Assembly: GCF_037975245.1 (NCBI RefSeq)
Contig: NC_092570.1
Coordinates: forward strand, 7,315,001 to 7,379,000
DNA from: Apostichopus japonicus
Taxonomy: Eukaryota; Echinodermata; Holothuroidea; Aspidochirotida; Stichopodidae
Direction: 5' to 3'
Length of the DNA stretch: 64,000 bases
The first letter of the stretch is position 1. Each line of letters starts with the position of its first letter. A program made the position numbers and the translations under genes. The notes below the pieces were generated by a model, which worked only from the letters and a program-made list of their open reading frames with translations, was not told the DNA's origin and did not search any database. Below, in pieces: positions 44,491 to 56,580 of the stretch.

Positions 44491-45879
44491 ATAATCTGAA
44501 CTGTACATCAACAGAAATATGATGAATATGGTGTCAATCTCAGTTTCATTTAGTAACATATCATTTCCAGTGCGTACACAAAAGCTCGCTATATTGTAAA
44601 GGAAAAAATCATTAATGACAGACCATCACTGATATAGAGATACGCAATTAGGGTTGATCTTTACTCGATTGTTGCTTTATTCATTAGCGACAGGAGGACT
44701 TTGACAAGTCTAAACCATAAAGTCTAAAATAATAAACTACCACATTTGTTGGATTCTTCATCATTTTTAATTAACTGAGTCTAGTTCATGCATTTTGATA
44801 TAGGCTAACCTACGTGTAGAATGGCTACCAATTTCTATTTTGCCGATTACAATTCTGTGTAAAATGCAATTTATAAGGTTATCTTTATTATTTCATAAAG
44901 CGTTGCTATCAAATATCTATAATTCAAAAAATTCTACAAAGTACAACTAATACATTTTTACTGTACAAATATAAATAAATGCTACTTACTGTATGGACTA
45001 TCCCATAATCAAAATGAGATAGTCGTTTCAAATTCAGTACCGTGGTGATGTGGCGCAGGGGTAGGGGAAGGGGTATGTGTGGCGTCCTGTATGATTACAA
45101 AACAATCATTGATGATTTCCAAGTAGTCCTCAATTTACAACCATTCGTAGGTAAGGGACACAAGTGACAGAAGTGTCGCATGTAGATAACATGTATTGAA
45201 AACAATCATACAATATAAGGCCTATCAATGAATAATGTAAAGAACGTTTTAACACTTTGTAATATCAAAGTTGTTCAACTGGGCCTGTAGAATTCGATGG
45301 GCAGAGAGTCGACAGATCTGTTATATCTCCGCGCCCCCTTTTGTAAATCTTCATTTGCATTATAAGTATAATCAAAATGGAGAACATATTATTCTTTTTT
45401 CCATATTTCCCAACCAACTGTATAAGCCAGGGCCCGAAGATACAGTTTCGTTACCCATGCTTATAGTTAGGACAGTGTAGGATGCATTAAATTTTGTAAA
45501 CTGAACGTATACACATGACGTACAGTATACCACCAACATTACAGCAAAATACTTGTCAGTCCCCTTGTTTAGGACAACGGACTGTGTAACATAAACCTTT
45601 GTGCAACAGCGAGTCTATAAAGTAAAGACAGAAACCCATGTACATGAGTTTGTTAAATAGCATGTTTCGCTTTTGCGTATCAGTTATTTTAAACGATAAA
45701 CGAAAGATAATCTCATACAGATCTTAACATGCAGTTGCAATCTGTAAGACATTCAATTGTTTAAACTTGTTCGCTCCTCATCAACTTCTGGAATTCATTT
45801 GGATAACCAACTCACAACTTTTATTATGCATGCCGTTGGGGTTTCTCATACTGTTGACCTTTGAATCGTGCTCTTTACG
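44491..45879. other. 3' flank of R7
   Basis: Diverged copy of about 4890-6130 beside R2. No gene seen. Confidence 0.65.
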
Positions 45880-47169
45880 TTAGTCTAAGGTGACGTTTTT
45901 AGTAGGATCAAGCACATCGTCATGAATTTCCTCTTCTGTCTTCTCTCCTTCAAACGGCTCATATACAGAACAGTCAACCATATTGGTGGTATTTATCGGA
46001 GATTCATCTTGGAAATTGGCGTCTTGAAATGTAAGTTTATGAATATCAACTGTTGAATATGGTTCACATTGACTATCACTGTTCATTGTGTTCCTATCAT
46101 CCATAGATATTCTCTCTGATTTCCTCTGTATTTCATCGTATGAAGAAAACCCTGGATTAACATTTTCAGATAATTTACTCAAGACCGTTCCTGTTTGAAC
46201 CAAGTCGCCTTTCGTATGTGTTTCGTTTACCTTCCTACCTTTGCTAGAAAATCTAGCCTTTGTTTTACACATTATAACCGTCAAACAGACAGATAATATC
46301 AGAAATGAAACTGTTAGAGCTACGATGATAATAATCCATTTCATTACGGGTTGCTCGCTGGTCTTATGGGGTGTAGGGGGTGTTGAAGTGTGACGTAATG
46401 AACTCATAGAATACCTTTCATGTGTTGGTAAATCAGATTTTACTATCGTTGGTGTGCTTACATCAATATCAATTGAAGATTCGAAATTAAAATAACAATT
46501 TCTAGACAGATCATAAGAATAGGAACACTTGTACTCATTGGTTAGATTCTCCTTGGTAATTTTTACATGTGAAACCCCCACAATCTTCACTACAGATTTG
46601 CTTGAAAAATGTTGAATTGTGAATTCGGTAAATGTCTTAGATTTGTCTTCTGGTTCAATTATTTCCCATGTCTGTAAAGCAGATTGACCAATCGGACTAA
46701 AGGTATAACAGAACAATTGAAAGCTATTATCAGATTCATTACACTTAGCCAAACACTGAGGCGATTTCGTAACAACATTGAGTTCATATGTATCCTCCAT
46801 TGTTGTGTCTCCATTCTGTACCCGGCATTTATATATTCCTTTATGATGAATGGTTACATTGTTAATTTGCATATTCAGTGAACAAGACGAAGAACTTTTA
46901 GCAAAAACATATTCCTGGGACTCAAGCCCTCCTTCCTCGTAGATAGTAGCGTCGTTGATAAGCATTGACATGTTACAGGTTGTCAATCCATTACACACAC
47001 ACTGTAAAGTAAATATCTCCCCAGGAAAGATGACGTCACTCAATTTTCTGAATGCTTCTGCAGGACCAAGATGTACGGAGTTGGTTTTCACTGAAGCTAC
47101 AAGAAGCATATGAATAATGGCGCCATACATACAGTAAGAGACAACTCGAAGATCATACGTGCTTTCCAT
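45880..47169 (-). CDS. R7, two-Ig-domain receptor, long class with reduced tail
   Basis: Intact single exon of 429 residues. Only the second of the two usual start Met codons is present (ATG 47169; the first is ATA). Signal peptide about 1-29; V-like domain in which the usual CVWDG is CVCNG, losing the Trp and adding a Cys at the GT-repeat site; C2-like domain (FQLFCYTF, EYKCSY); stalk; transmembrane about 268-290 (IIIIVALTVSFLILSVCLTVI). The tail is short for its class: the 41-residue DLYKKV repeats found in its close relative R2 are missing. YDEI (Y334), YSTV (Y361) and YEPF (Y393) remain, and the last tyrosine is Asp (HDDVL for HYDVL). Any signalling output should therefore be weaker or different from that of R3. 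Confidence 0.9.
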   Translation of the reverse strand: MESTYDLRVVSYCMYGAIIHMLLVASVKTNSVHLGPAEAFRKLSDVIFPGEIFTLQCVCNGLTTCNMSMLINDATIYEEGGLESQEYVFAKSSSSCSLNMQINNVTIHHKGIYKCRVQNGDTTMEDTYELNVVTKSPQCLAKCNESDNSFQLFCYTFSPIGQSALQTWEIIEPEDKSKTFTEFTIQHFSSKSVVKIVGVSHVKITKENLTNEYKCSYSYDLSRNCYFNFESSIDIDVSTPTIVKSDLPTHERYSMSSLRHTSTPPTPHKTSEQPVMKWIIIIVALTVSFLILSVCLTVIMCKTKARFSSKGRKVNETHTKGDLVQTGTVLSKLSENVNPGFSSYDEIQRKSERISMDDRNTMNSDSQCEPYSTVDIHKLTFQDANFQDESPINTTNMVDCSVYEPFEGEKTEEEIHDDVLDPTKNVTLD

Positions 47170-48076
47170 TATCTCTTACACTCAACAATCGAATTGTCTA
47201 AAAACTGCGACAGATCGCTTTTTCTTAAATCCGCTGCCAACAGAACACCGCTCACACGATATCAATGGCTGTTACTAGAACACGTTGTGTTCTATGAAAT
47301 TTAATATGATCGGACGTCAACTGTAATACAGTGACACGAACAGAAAAACAAATTCCACGCGATAATAAAATAACAACAAATAATAAGCTCCATTCCGTAC
47401 ACACTATAACTAAAAAGAGCTCTCCGGGTAAAGATGACGTCACTATATTCTGTGAATCCTTCTGAAGGTCCAAGATATAACGAGGTAGTTTGTACTGAAG
47501 CTACAAGAAGCATATGAGTTAACGGCGCTATGTATGTAGTAAGATATAAATGGAAGGCGATATATGGCCATAACATCAATGTAATTTACACTGAATCCAA
47601 TTCACAGAAAGACCAGCATATATTTATCATAGATCTCCTCTCCAGTTGTCAATAGAGCACACCCCCTGACACTAACTTAACGACGGTGAAATACATTACA
47701 GTGCTAACAACATGTAATTCATATGCCGGATCGAAGCCAAAATTAGAGTATAAGTGAAACAGGAAGCGATCGACAAATATAAATCCAACCGATTACAACA
47801 CATTTACACGCAGTTTCACTTCAATTTTAAGGAACTAATCGTGTAAACCGGAGGTATGTTGTTCGAGTAAATAAACAAATTTGAACATGAACTACAGCAA
47901 AGATATGTTTCAAATAGAATGATATTTGTAACTTCCTCATTCCTAGTTCAGCAATGCATTCGTTGAGAGTGTGACACGTCTTATCTTCATTCAATGTTAT
48001 TCTTTCAATAGTTCCTTTATGTCAGTAATGAAATATCAAGTTAGAGAGCTATATATATTATGCTATATATATTAAG

Positions 48077-48147
<71 letters not shown>

Positions 48148-48440
48148 ATATAGCAAAAAATCTACCACCGATAAAATAAACACACGCAAACAAACAAACA
48201 ACATACGCATATTCTGTATCATCGGCGTTTGGTTTTGTCACTTTTAGCCACAACTGGATAATAAGGTCCCCGTCCCCGTCCTATCGTCACATCACAATAC
48301 CCACTACGTTCGGCGCGTTCATTAATTAAACACAGCATATATTTGCACGTGATTATCTCTCACATATCATGAAACACAGGAATTAACTTTCTACTTTAAA
48401 CCGCGAGAAACAGGTAAAATTTGAAATAATAAGACATGAC
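47170..48440 (-). promoter_or_regulatory. 5' flank of R7
   Basis: Leader at 47170-47250, then the flank shared with R6 and R10, (TA)n at 48060-48150, and sequence shared with 62200-62510. No intact gene. Confidence 0.6.
47390..47570 (-). pseudogene. relic of receptor signal-peptide/first-domain start
   Basis: Best preserved of the three relics: the - strand reads LTHMLLVASVQTTSLYLGP, then SEGFTEYSDVIF before the frame is lost at the position where functional copies have the PGE word. It covers codons of about 1-60 only. Confidence 0.75.
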
Positions 48441-48448
48441 ATGTCATT

Positions 48449-49109
48449 GCACAAAAACTGAGAAATTTACAATCACAAGAAAAGGAAATGACAGTTGGAA
48501 GAAATGTAAATATGTTGGAAGCTTGCTGGGGACCGAAGAAGACATTAACAGAAGAATTGGTATAACCAACGGTGCTTTCAACACACTGTCAAGCATTTTT
48601 ATAAGCAAAAACATAAGCCGGAAAATTAAGCTTAGGATCTTTGAGACTTTATTAAAGAGTATTTTTTTGTACAATTTTGCGAACTGTGGGGCACAACGAA
48701 GGGTCTTGATCGCAAAATTGACACTTTTCAAAGGAGACTACTTCGAAATATTCTAAACATTAGATGAACCAATAATATTTGGTTATCAAAGGATGAGCTC
48801 TACAACGAAACTAACCAAACACCTTGGTCATCGATAGTCGCACATAGAAGATTGAGATTTCTCGGTCATGTAGCAAGACTTCAAGAGGACGCTCCAACAA
48901 AGGTTGCTTTAAGAGAAGCACTGAGACATACTGCTAAACCAGTTGGAAGGCCCGTGACTACATTGCTTGGAAAAATAAAATCGCAATTCAAGGACATTAA
49001 TATTAACAATTTCGAAGAAGCAATAAACCTTGCGCAAGATCGTGATACGTGGCGGAGGTTAATCACTGAGCATGTCGGATAGACGAGACTCAACTTACTA
49101 CTACTACTA
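48449..49109 (+). mobile_element. 5'-truncated LINE (non-LTR retrotransposon), 3' end only
   Basis: Two frames (48436-48756 and 48760-49082, separated by a frameshift) carry the C-terminal part of a LINE reverse-transcriptase protein: KYVGSLLGTEEDINRRIG, LYNFANCG, RLRFLGHVARLQED, RPVTTLLGKIKSQ. The 3' end is a TACTACTACTAC tail. ATGTCATT flanks it at 48441-48448 and 49110-49117, and the R10 flank has the single, empty ATGTCATT near 62502-62510. The copy is dead. Confidence 0.88.
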
Positions 49110-49117
49110 TGTCATTA

Positions 49118-50148
49118 TACATTTTGGCCAATTGTTTCCATTCTAAAATAACTTTCATTCTGACCTAACCCATAGACAGTCTGCAGGCGTCGAGCTACTT
49201 TTGCCAATCCTAACGCTGTATTTAATAACCTGATTGGTTGATTCATACTTGCGTTGAAATGACAGTAAAGTAATACTATGCAAAATAACTTACTAAGACT
49301 CGATCATGGTGATATAAATTACTGAGGGCGCTTCATTCGAGCTGCCTGCATGTTTATTTATATAGCTCGTGTAGTTTTACTTTGTGTGTGTTTGAGATGT
49401 GTATGTGTAATTTCGGTGACGGTAGACCGCTTGATGTTGTTATACTAACCCTGGCCATGCTTTCGTTTAGGATGTTAAAGAATTGGGTGAGCTATAAAAC
49501 TCTTTCCTTATGTCTGAAGTTTTTTGTTGTTGTTGTCAGCACTGACTGTCGTGTACACGTTTTGCACTCATGTAACACAGAACCAAAGGAAAGGCACCGA
49601 AGCCTATACTGTAGTAGAAGACTTTACATAGCATATGGAATGGTATGCAAAACTATTCAAATGATTCACAGTCAATAAATACATGGAAAGAAAACTCCAT
49701 TTTAAGACAATGCAGAGGTATAACAGAGCAGGAATGCAGAGGGTAATTAGGTTAAAAACCCCACATAGTTTCACTTTTACGTATGGACTAAATGCGAATG
49801 TAAACAGTCTCCAAGGAAAATTCTTGCATCTGGAGCAGACGATTGCAAATTTACGGGACTTATGATTTATAGCAATACAGGCAACTAAGCTCCAAGGTAT
49901 ATTAATAAACAATGGCAGAATGAAGCTCCTCGACATAGATTATACCGAATGAAGCGGTGAAAATCAACAATTACTATATGTTTCGTTGGGACAGACAATT
50001 ATTGTGAGGTACATTTGGTAGACATGATATCGACGCAAAATATTGAGATGTTCATATATCTGGTGAAATTTACCTGCCACATTTAATATGGTGACAATGC
50101 TGAGTCCGTTTCCTTACTGTTTGTCTGGAAGTTATATATAACACTAAT

Positions 50149-50244
<96 letters not shown>

Positions 50245-50311
50245 GGTGGAGGCTGAAAGTTTTTTCACTGTTCTTGATTTTCCAACTCATTACGATTTTC
50301 ATTTATATATA

Positions 50312-50359
<48 letters not shown>

Positions 50360-50375
50360 TATATATAGATATATA

Positions 50376-50422
<47 letters not shown>

Positions 50423-51189
50423 AATATGTACAGATGTACATATAGGGGTAAATGTCTTCTGAAAAGTTTAACTGAAAACCTCTGATGTAACATATCAGAA
50501 TAATTACATTGCGGCGGGGGAGGGGGAGGGGGTGGGTGGGTGGGGGTGGTTATTATGGAGAACATTTGGTATTACGAGAGTTAAATTGTACATGGTCAAC
50601 TTACTGGCCGCATTATTCTGCACTGCGGTGGATTGGAGGTATATACAGACGGTGCACACAGTGCGATATTCTTCTTCTTTTATGGGTGGCGCTGTTAGTT
50701 TTCTATTATAAGGATTTTATTGGGTAATTATATTTTGACTTGTTTTATGTTCTAATTTGTTTTAAAGTTTGCTGTTATGTAAGTGTTCATTTTATCACTA
50801 CGTTATATTATTTTACTTTAGCCTACTACGATGAGGAGGTAGGTTGCAAGTAGTCCTTTCGTGGTCACCGCATGCGCTGCTGCCTTGGTGAAAGGAGTTG
50901 TTTCTAAACCATTAAAAGAACAGATTTAACCAAACTGCATTCCAAATTCGCAAACCAGAAATTCCAGAACCACAGAAGACTCCATTGTCTTTTTCCATCG
51001 CTATTTTGCGAGGTTACAAACGCTCAGCTCACTAGTCCTATATGATAGTGGTCACAGTTGTATACCCTAGCTGTTGTCACTAATAATTATCAGTGTTAGC
51101 AAAGGCAAACAGGATATTGGAATTGTAAAAGCTAGTTTGTAATGTTGTTCGCAAAATGAGAAATATATAAAATAAATTCATTGGCAAAC
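49118..51189. other. intergenic, duplicated with 62511-63190, then inverted flank
   Basis: 49118-50130 matches the region 62511-63190 with a 400-base stretch (about 49270-49560) absent there. 50440-51170 is the reverse complement of the R2/R4/R5-type flanks (22100-22370, 28690-28960). No gene is called; the 49382-49678 frame is unsupported. Confidence 0.65.
50150..50430. repeat. (TA)n tracts enclosing a SINE 3' piece
   Basis: (TA)n at 50150-50240, a SINE fragment at 50241-50305 (TCCCGGTGGAGGCTGAAAG to ATTTTCATTTA), then more (TA)n to about 50425. Confidence 0.9.
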
Positions 51190-52314
51190 ATGTATGGCGC
51201 TATTATTCATATGCTTCTTGTAGCTTCAGTACAAACAACCTCCGTACATCTTGGTCCTGCAGAAGGATTCAGACAAGTTAGTGATGTCATCTTTCCTGAA
51301 GAGTTCTTTATTTTACAGTGTGTGTGGGATGGATTGACAACCTGTAATATATCAATGTCATTTAATGACACCTCTATCTACGAGGAAGGAGGGCTTAATA
51401 CTAATGAATATGTTTTTAATAAAATTGAATCATCCTGTTCACTGATTATTAAATTTTTCAATGTAACCATTCAACACAAAGGAATATATAAATGCCGGAT
51501 ACAGATTGGAGACACAACAATGGAGGATACATACAACCTCAACGTTGTTACGGAATGGCCCCAGTGCTTGGCTAAGTGTAATGAATCTGAAAGTAGCTTT
51601 CAATTGTTCTGTTACACCTTTAGTCCGATTGATCAATTTGTTTTTCAGACATGGGAAATAATTGAACCAGGAGACAATTCGAAACTTTTTACGGAATTCA
51701 CAATTCAACAACGTCAAAGCATATCTGTTGTGAAGACTGTAGGGATTTCACATATAAAAATCACAAAGGAGAATCTTACCGGTCTATACAAGTGTTCTTA
51801 TTCAAATGACTCTTCAAAAAGTTGCTTCTTTAACTTATATTCTCCCATGATCGACGTTATCACATCGCCAACTCCCCTCCTCGATGCAGGGTCCTCGGGT
51901 CCATCTGACCAACAGTCTGAGCCAGTAGTCACAGGACCAGTGACTGCACCATCGACTACTACAAGGAGGGTACCACAACAAACATCATTCAAGCTCGTAG
52001 GTATTGGGTTGTCATGTGCAGTTGTTGGCTTTATAGTGCTATTTATTGCACTTTTATTTACGTGTTTCAAACTAAAGGATAGGAAGAATGCGTCGAAAAC
52101 TGCAGAAAACGAAGAGAACGAAAATCCTGCTCCAGCTGCAGCCTATTCTATGAGGATATATAATACCAGAGACCAAACAATGTACGAGACTACCATAACT
52201 AACAATACAAATAACACTTATGACTATGCAGACCAAAGAGAACTTAACACCAGAGAGTTACCAAGGCAATCTTATGGAACGCCGACAGTTCAACAATACG
52301 AAACTGTACAGTAG
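51190..52314 (+). CDS. R8, two-Ig-domain receptor, short-tail class, shortened leader
   Basis: Intact single exon of 374 residues. The first ATG in frame is 51190, which corresponds to Met 15 of the other members; the usual first 14 codons and leader are gone and a different upstream segment is joined directly in front. The remaining MYGAIIHMLLVASVQT is still a plausible signal peptide. The two Ig domains are complete (HKGIYKC; FQLFCYTF ... LYKCSY), followed by the Ser/Thr stalk, a transmembrane helix (LVGIGLSCAVVGFIVLFIAL) and a tail with AYSMRI, MYETTI, TYDYA, SYGT and YETVQ. Tyrosine spacing is as in R4. Since its promoter region differs, its expression may differ. A spliced 5' exon cannot be excluded. 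Confidence 0.88.
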   Translation: MYGAIIHMLLVASVQTTSVHLGPAEGFRQVSDVIFPEEFFILQCVWDGLTTCNISMSFNDTSIYEEGGLNTNEYVFNKIESSCSLIIKFFNVTIQHKGIYKCRIQIGDTTMEDTYNLNVVTEWPQCLAKCNESESSFQLFCYTFSPIDQFVFQTWEIIEPGDNSKLFTEFTIQQRQSISVVKTVGISHIKITKENLTGLYKCSYSNDSSKSCFFNLYSPMIDVITSPTPLLDAGSSGPSDQQSEPVVTGPVTAPSTTTRRVPQQTSFKLVGIGLSCAVVGFIVLFIALLFTCFKLKDRKNASKTAENEENENPAPAAAYSMRIYNTRDQTMYETTITNNTNNTYDYADQRELNTRELPRQSYGTPTVQQYETVQ

Positions 52315-52341
52315 AATACATATTGAGATGCAAGCGTTATC

Positions 52342-52347
52342 AATAAA
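52342..52347 (+). terminator. AATAAA polyadenylation signal of R8
   Basis: Same position after the stop as in R1 and R9. Confidence 0.65.
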
Positions 52348-55300
52348 GACGGAATTGTTGTACTTGAGGAGTATTAATATACGTACTTAATATTAAAACG
52401 TATTTGGGGAAACGGAACCAAATGGAATGTATTATAGCGATAGAGATAAATGATGAAACTTGTCAGAGCTTTATTGTCAAAGAAAAAAAGCAAACAGTCA
52501 TTATACATGAAGAAAACCCAAAGCGCCGTTGGTTTCAATGATAAGATGTGTGGACTTGCTCAAGTCCTTTACCTTTCTCTGTATACATGAAAGAACATCG
52601 AAAGCGGCGAAATCTTACTAATGGAATAATATCTTTCTCAGCTGCTTTGATTAAGTTGATTATTACCCACATCTTCATCACATAGTTAAATTAATTGGTT
52701 AGTTAATTGTTTAAAATAGGTTTCTTAATTGGGTTTCTTCTACTTTTATTTTAAGTTTGTGTTAGTGAATTACATTTCGCCAGTACAACGAAACTAAAGG
52801 TACAATGACATCATTGGCAACGAAAAAATTTATTTTCTATTTTTTTCTTCTTTTTTGCATAATCTTTTCATATTTTGTTTCTTCTCAAACTCCTAGCTAA
52901 CAATGTGCTCAATATGAATGATAACTGAACAATGTTGCTCTATGTGGAGAGATGTTTGTAAATCCTTTGAAAGTCTTTTGAATTAAAGAGAGAGCAATAA
53001 AAGGAAACGAATAAAGAAATATTACAATATTGAACAACTTAAAATTTATATGAAGTCAGAACTTAAAACCGATATGAATGAAGGTAAATTTTTATGCACC
53101 TTTTCATTCTTTTAATCCTGAAGTGAAAGGAATGGAGATAACTTTTAGAGAAACGCTTTTGAAGTAATAAAAAGATTTGATGCAAAACTTGATTAATTTC
53201 AATCTAACCAATTAAAATCAACATTTTAGGGACGCCTGTAAATATTGTAAGGAATTCATGCTCATCCGTATAACTATATATAAACCATGGTAATAAGTGA
53301 ATGCTATATCGGTGTTGTGTGTGTACATGTGTTTGACCTTCAGCTATATATAACTTTCTATTTGGGATTTTTGTTGATTGTAAAAGTATATTATAAGTAT
53401 ACTACGCATTACACAGAGAAATCAAAATGGTTACATGCCTTCTTTGTTCAGTTGACTGTCAGTTATTGGTTAAATTGTAAGCTTTATTTTGTATGTATAT
53501 TGTAGAACAATGTGTGACGTCATTCACCAAAAAGTTTCTGCTTTTTCATCGCTTTTACAAACATCTTTATGTCATCAGTGCTCATTTACAACCCTGTGTA
53601 ACTCACATCAAATATCAGAAAATGGTATCGAGAATATCAATAATAATAATAATAATCAGGAATTGAACAATATGCCTATGAATTAGAGCAGTTTCCCAAA
53701 ATTGTCCAAAAATAACTTTAACATGGAACGAGGTAAGCTGCATGGACTAAACAGTATTCTTCACTAACTCAACCGGTATATTAATGGTCATATGCTTCTA
53801 GAAGTGAAGGATAGGAAGGCGGAAGTAGGGGTGCACGACTTGGTGAGCATTAATATTCGTGTGAAGGCACGCGAGGACTATATAATTTCGAAAATGTACT
53901 AGTGTATGGGTGTGAGACCATCGTGGAAGGGTCCTGCATTGTATTAATTATGCAAGCACAAACACTAAATTTCAAACCTTTGCGATCTCAGAAGAAGGAA
54001 GTTAATAGAGTACTTTAACCGAAGCAGCTATAAAGTTTGTCTGTACTATAGCTTGAAGAATAGGTACTGAGTTTGCATTTGCTGTCCGTCACGGTTGAAG
54101 TTACTTGGTAAACTTCCTTGTAGCACTCTTGTTGTTTAGTGATTATAGAATTAACACCAAACATGGTAACGTACTGGATTAAAGACAACCTACATATATC
54201 TTTGGCAAAAGTTGTTAAGCACCGGGTCGTGCAACTCTCCTATATATGACACCAATTTTCAATCATTAAATCTAACTTACAATTGTTTGATAAAATGAAT
54301 CAATGCCAACCCTCGACTGTCCAAAGAAACTACCATGGGTTCTTCTATTCAAGTTCGGTACTTGTAAGTGATATTTTCAGTCAGATAATTACGCACGTAG
54401 TGTGTACTTGAGGGTACCTAGCAGTTACCGAGTGTATCTTTCTTCTTGTTACTTAATGTACTGTCTCCTCGGTGTTATTGTGTGGCCGAGCAATTAGCTA
54501 GTCGTATATAACGAAAAAGTTTGCAAAGTAATTATGTTTCATTGTTTCGTTTTATGGTACGTACGCTATGCTAAAAAGTGTTTTACATACACAATCGCTC
54601 CAAGCAGAACTTGATGAATGATCTTATGACGTGGACAATATGAAACCAACTACCGGGACAACTTGATACCTAGCATCAATAGAGACATATACTTACTGAT
54701 AGACGTACAGTGCCGGCATGCAGTAATAGTAATCACACCTTTACGAGTGTCGCCCAACTGGAACGTGTCCTCTACCGTAGATAAGTTGCAGTGTTTCTGT
54801 TTCCATGACTTTATAGTGCTACTGTATAACTTAAGATAAATCTCTGGTTTCAACTGTTTACAGTGTATACCGTAGTTTCAGTGTCAAACGATAGCACTTG
54901 ACTATTTCATTGAAATGAGAAGTAAATAACATAAATACATCTGATGTCATACTTGTACAAATCAGAGTTATAGTTTTGAAAGATTGTAAGTTAAAAACGC
55001 TAATTAAGTGTAATTTTTAATTGAACCAAATGTAATCTATTGCAAAAGTCAATAATTGAAGTGATGGAACTAAACGCCTTAATAGACTACCAAACAGAAA
55101 TCAGTAAACAGTACAGTAATAGTCCAACGTGTTCGTTGCTGTGTATTATTGAAGTAACAGATACAATGCTAACACGGATAAGAAAGGAAGTCGAACAATT
55201 TACTGAACATGTCAACTCAGCTAACATGTTGATTGCCTGTTTATTATACTTTAGTAGAGTAATGTGTCGATTTTGATTGAATCATGAAATCAGTAGGCTT

Positions 55301-56580
55301 CGGTCTTGCTATCTGTAGACCCATAGTAGCAATTATAACCTACTATGTGATATATTGTAAAACCTTCATCTCATACTATTTGAAGAAAATAATCATGCAC
55401 TAATTTATGTAAAATATTACCTGAGTGTAGGAATTTACTATGTGTTACATATTTCTTGTGTTGAATTCTGATGTTATCGTATGCATAGGCCTTAATAATC
55501 TGAACGATTGTAACGGAGCAGTTGATTTTCGCTTTCTTCATCCAATGTTAGATAGAGTTGTATTATTGAAATTTGATCAGTACGGCAACTAAAGGGTTCC
55601 CAAATACCCATGCACGTTACCGCTATTTCCACGTCTTTACATGTGAGTGCCGTATGCGCAGAAGTAAACATAGAGGCTAAGGCTTCAAAGACATGTTTTC
55701 GTTTCATATACAGTGGCTTTGAGGAACATTAAAATATCAATACATATTAGGTTGTTATCGCGAACCTGCAATGCTTCCTTCATAAAGTTTGATCATAACG
55801 AAAACCAGCTTTCAATCATAGAATTTGTTCACGAAATGTAAGTTTAGACTTCGAGATGAATTAAATTACAAAGATTTTGGTAAATGCTGTCTCTTAAGGG
55901 CCACTGTAAGCTCATATCTCATACTTATTCGAACTTTTGACTTAATATGCACAAGTAAAACAAAACAATTGTACGCATGGTCCATTGCATGCAACGAGTG
56001 TCTCAGTGTTTCTTGATATAATGGTATTTTTTATAGCTCACGATGTACTATTTGGTGTTAACTTCAAAAAATGAATCATACGTATTCGAACTTTTGACAT
56101 TATATGAACAAGTAGAACAGAACAATTGTAGGCAATATCGCGTGCAACGGTCCATTTCATGCATCCATTGTCTTTTTTTTTGATATAATGGTATTTTTAT
56201 AGCTTGCGCAATGTAGAACTATATGATATTAACTTCACTAATGCAGACATACTTAAACACTCGTTAAGGAAGTTGACATTATCAGACTTTAAATCAAGCA
56301 CAAGAATATATTTTTCATAACGGTTAGCCTATTCTCTTATTTTGGATAATTCTATATGATATATTAACAGAATCAACGGAATCTTTACGAGCAGTGTTTT
56401 TGTTCCTCTTCTTTCCTTTCGAATTTATTTATTTTTTTGGGTACATGTTGTTAAATACAGTGAACTTCTCCACTTATCAAGATATTGGATTGAAGCATAT
56501 TTGATTGGAAATCAACAGAATGTTTCTGTTTTAATTCGATTGCTAATGAAAGCTTGAAAAGTCGTAACGTTTGGATAATA
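52348..56580. other. long intergenic stretch between R8 and R9
   Basis: 52348-53740 is the 3' flank shared with R1 and R9; 53740-55810 is the module shared with 35513-37600; 55820-56580 has no copy elsewhere in the window, contains two similar stretches near 55930 and 56095 (CGAACTTTTGAC), and forms the R9 upstream region. No gene is called. Confidence 0.65.
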
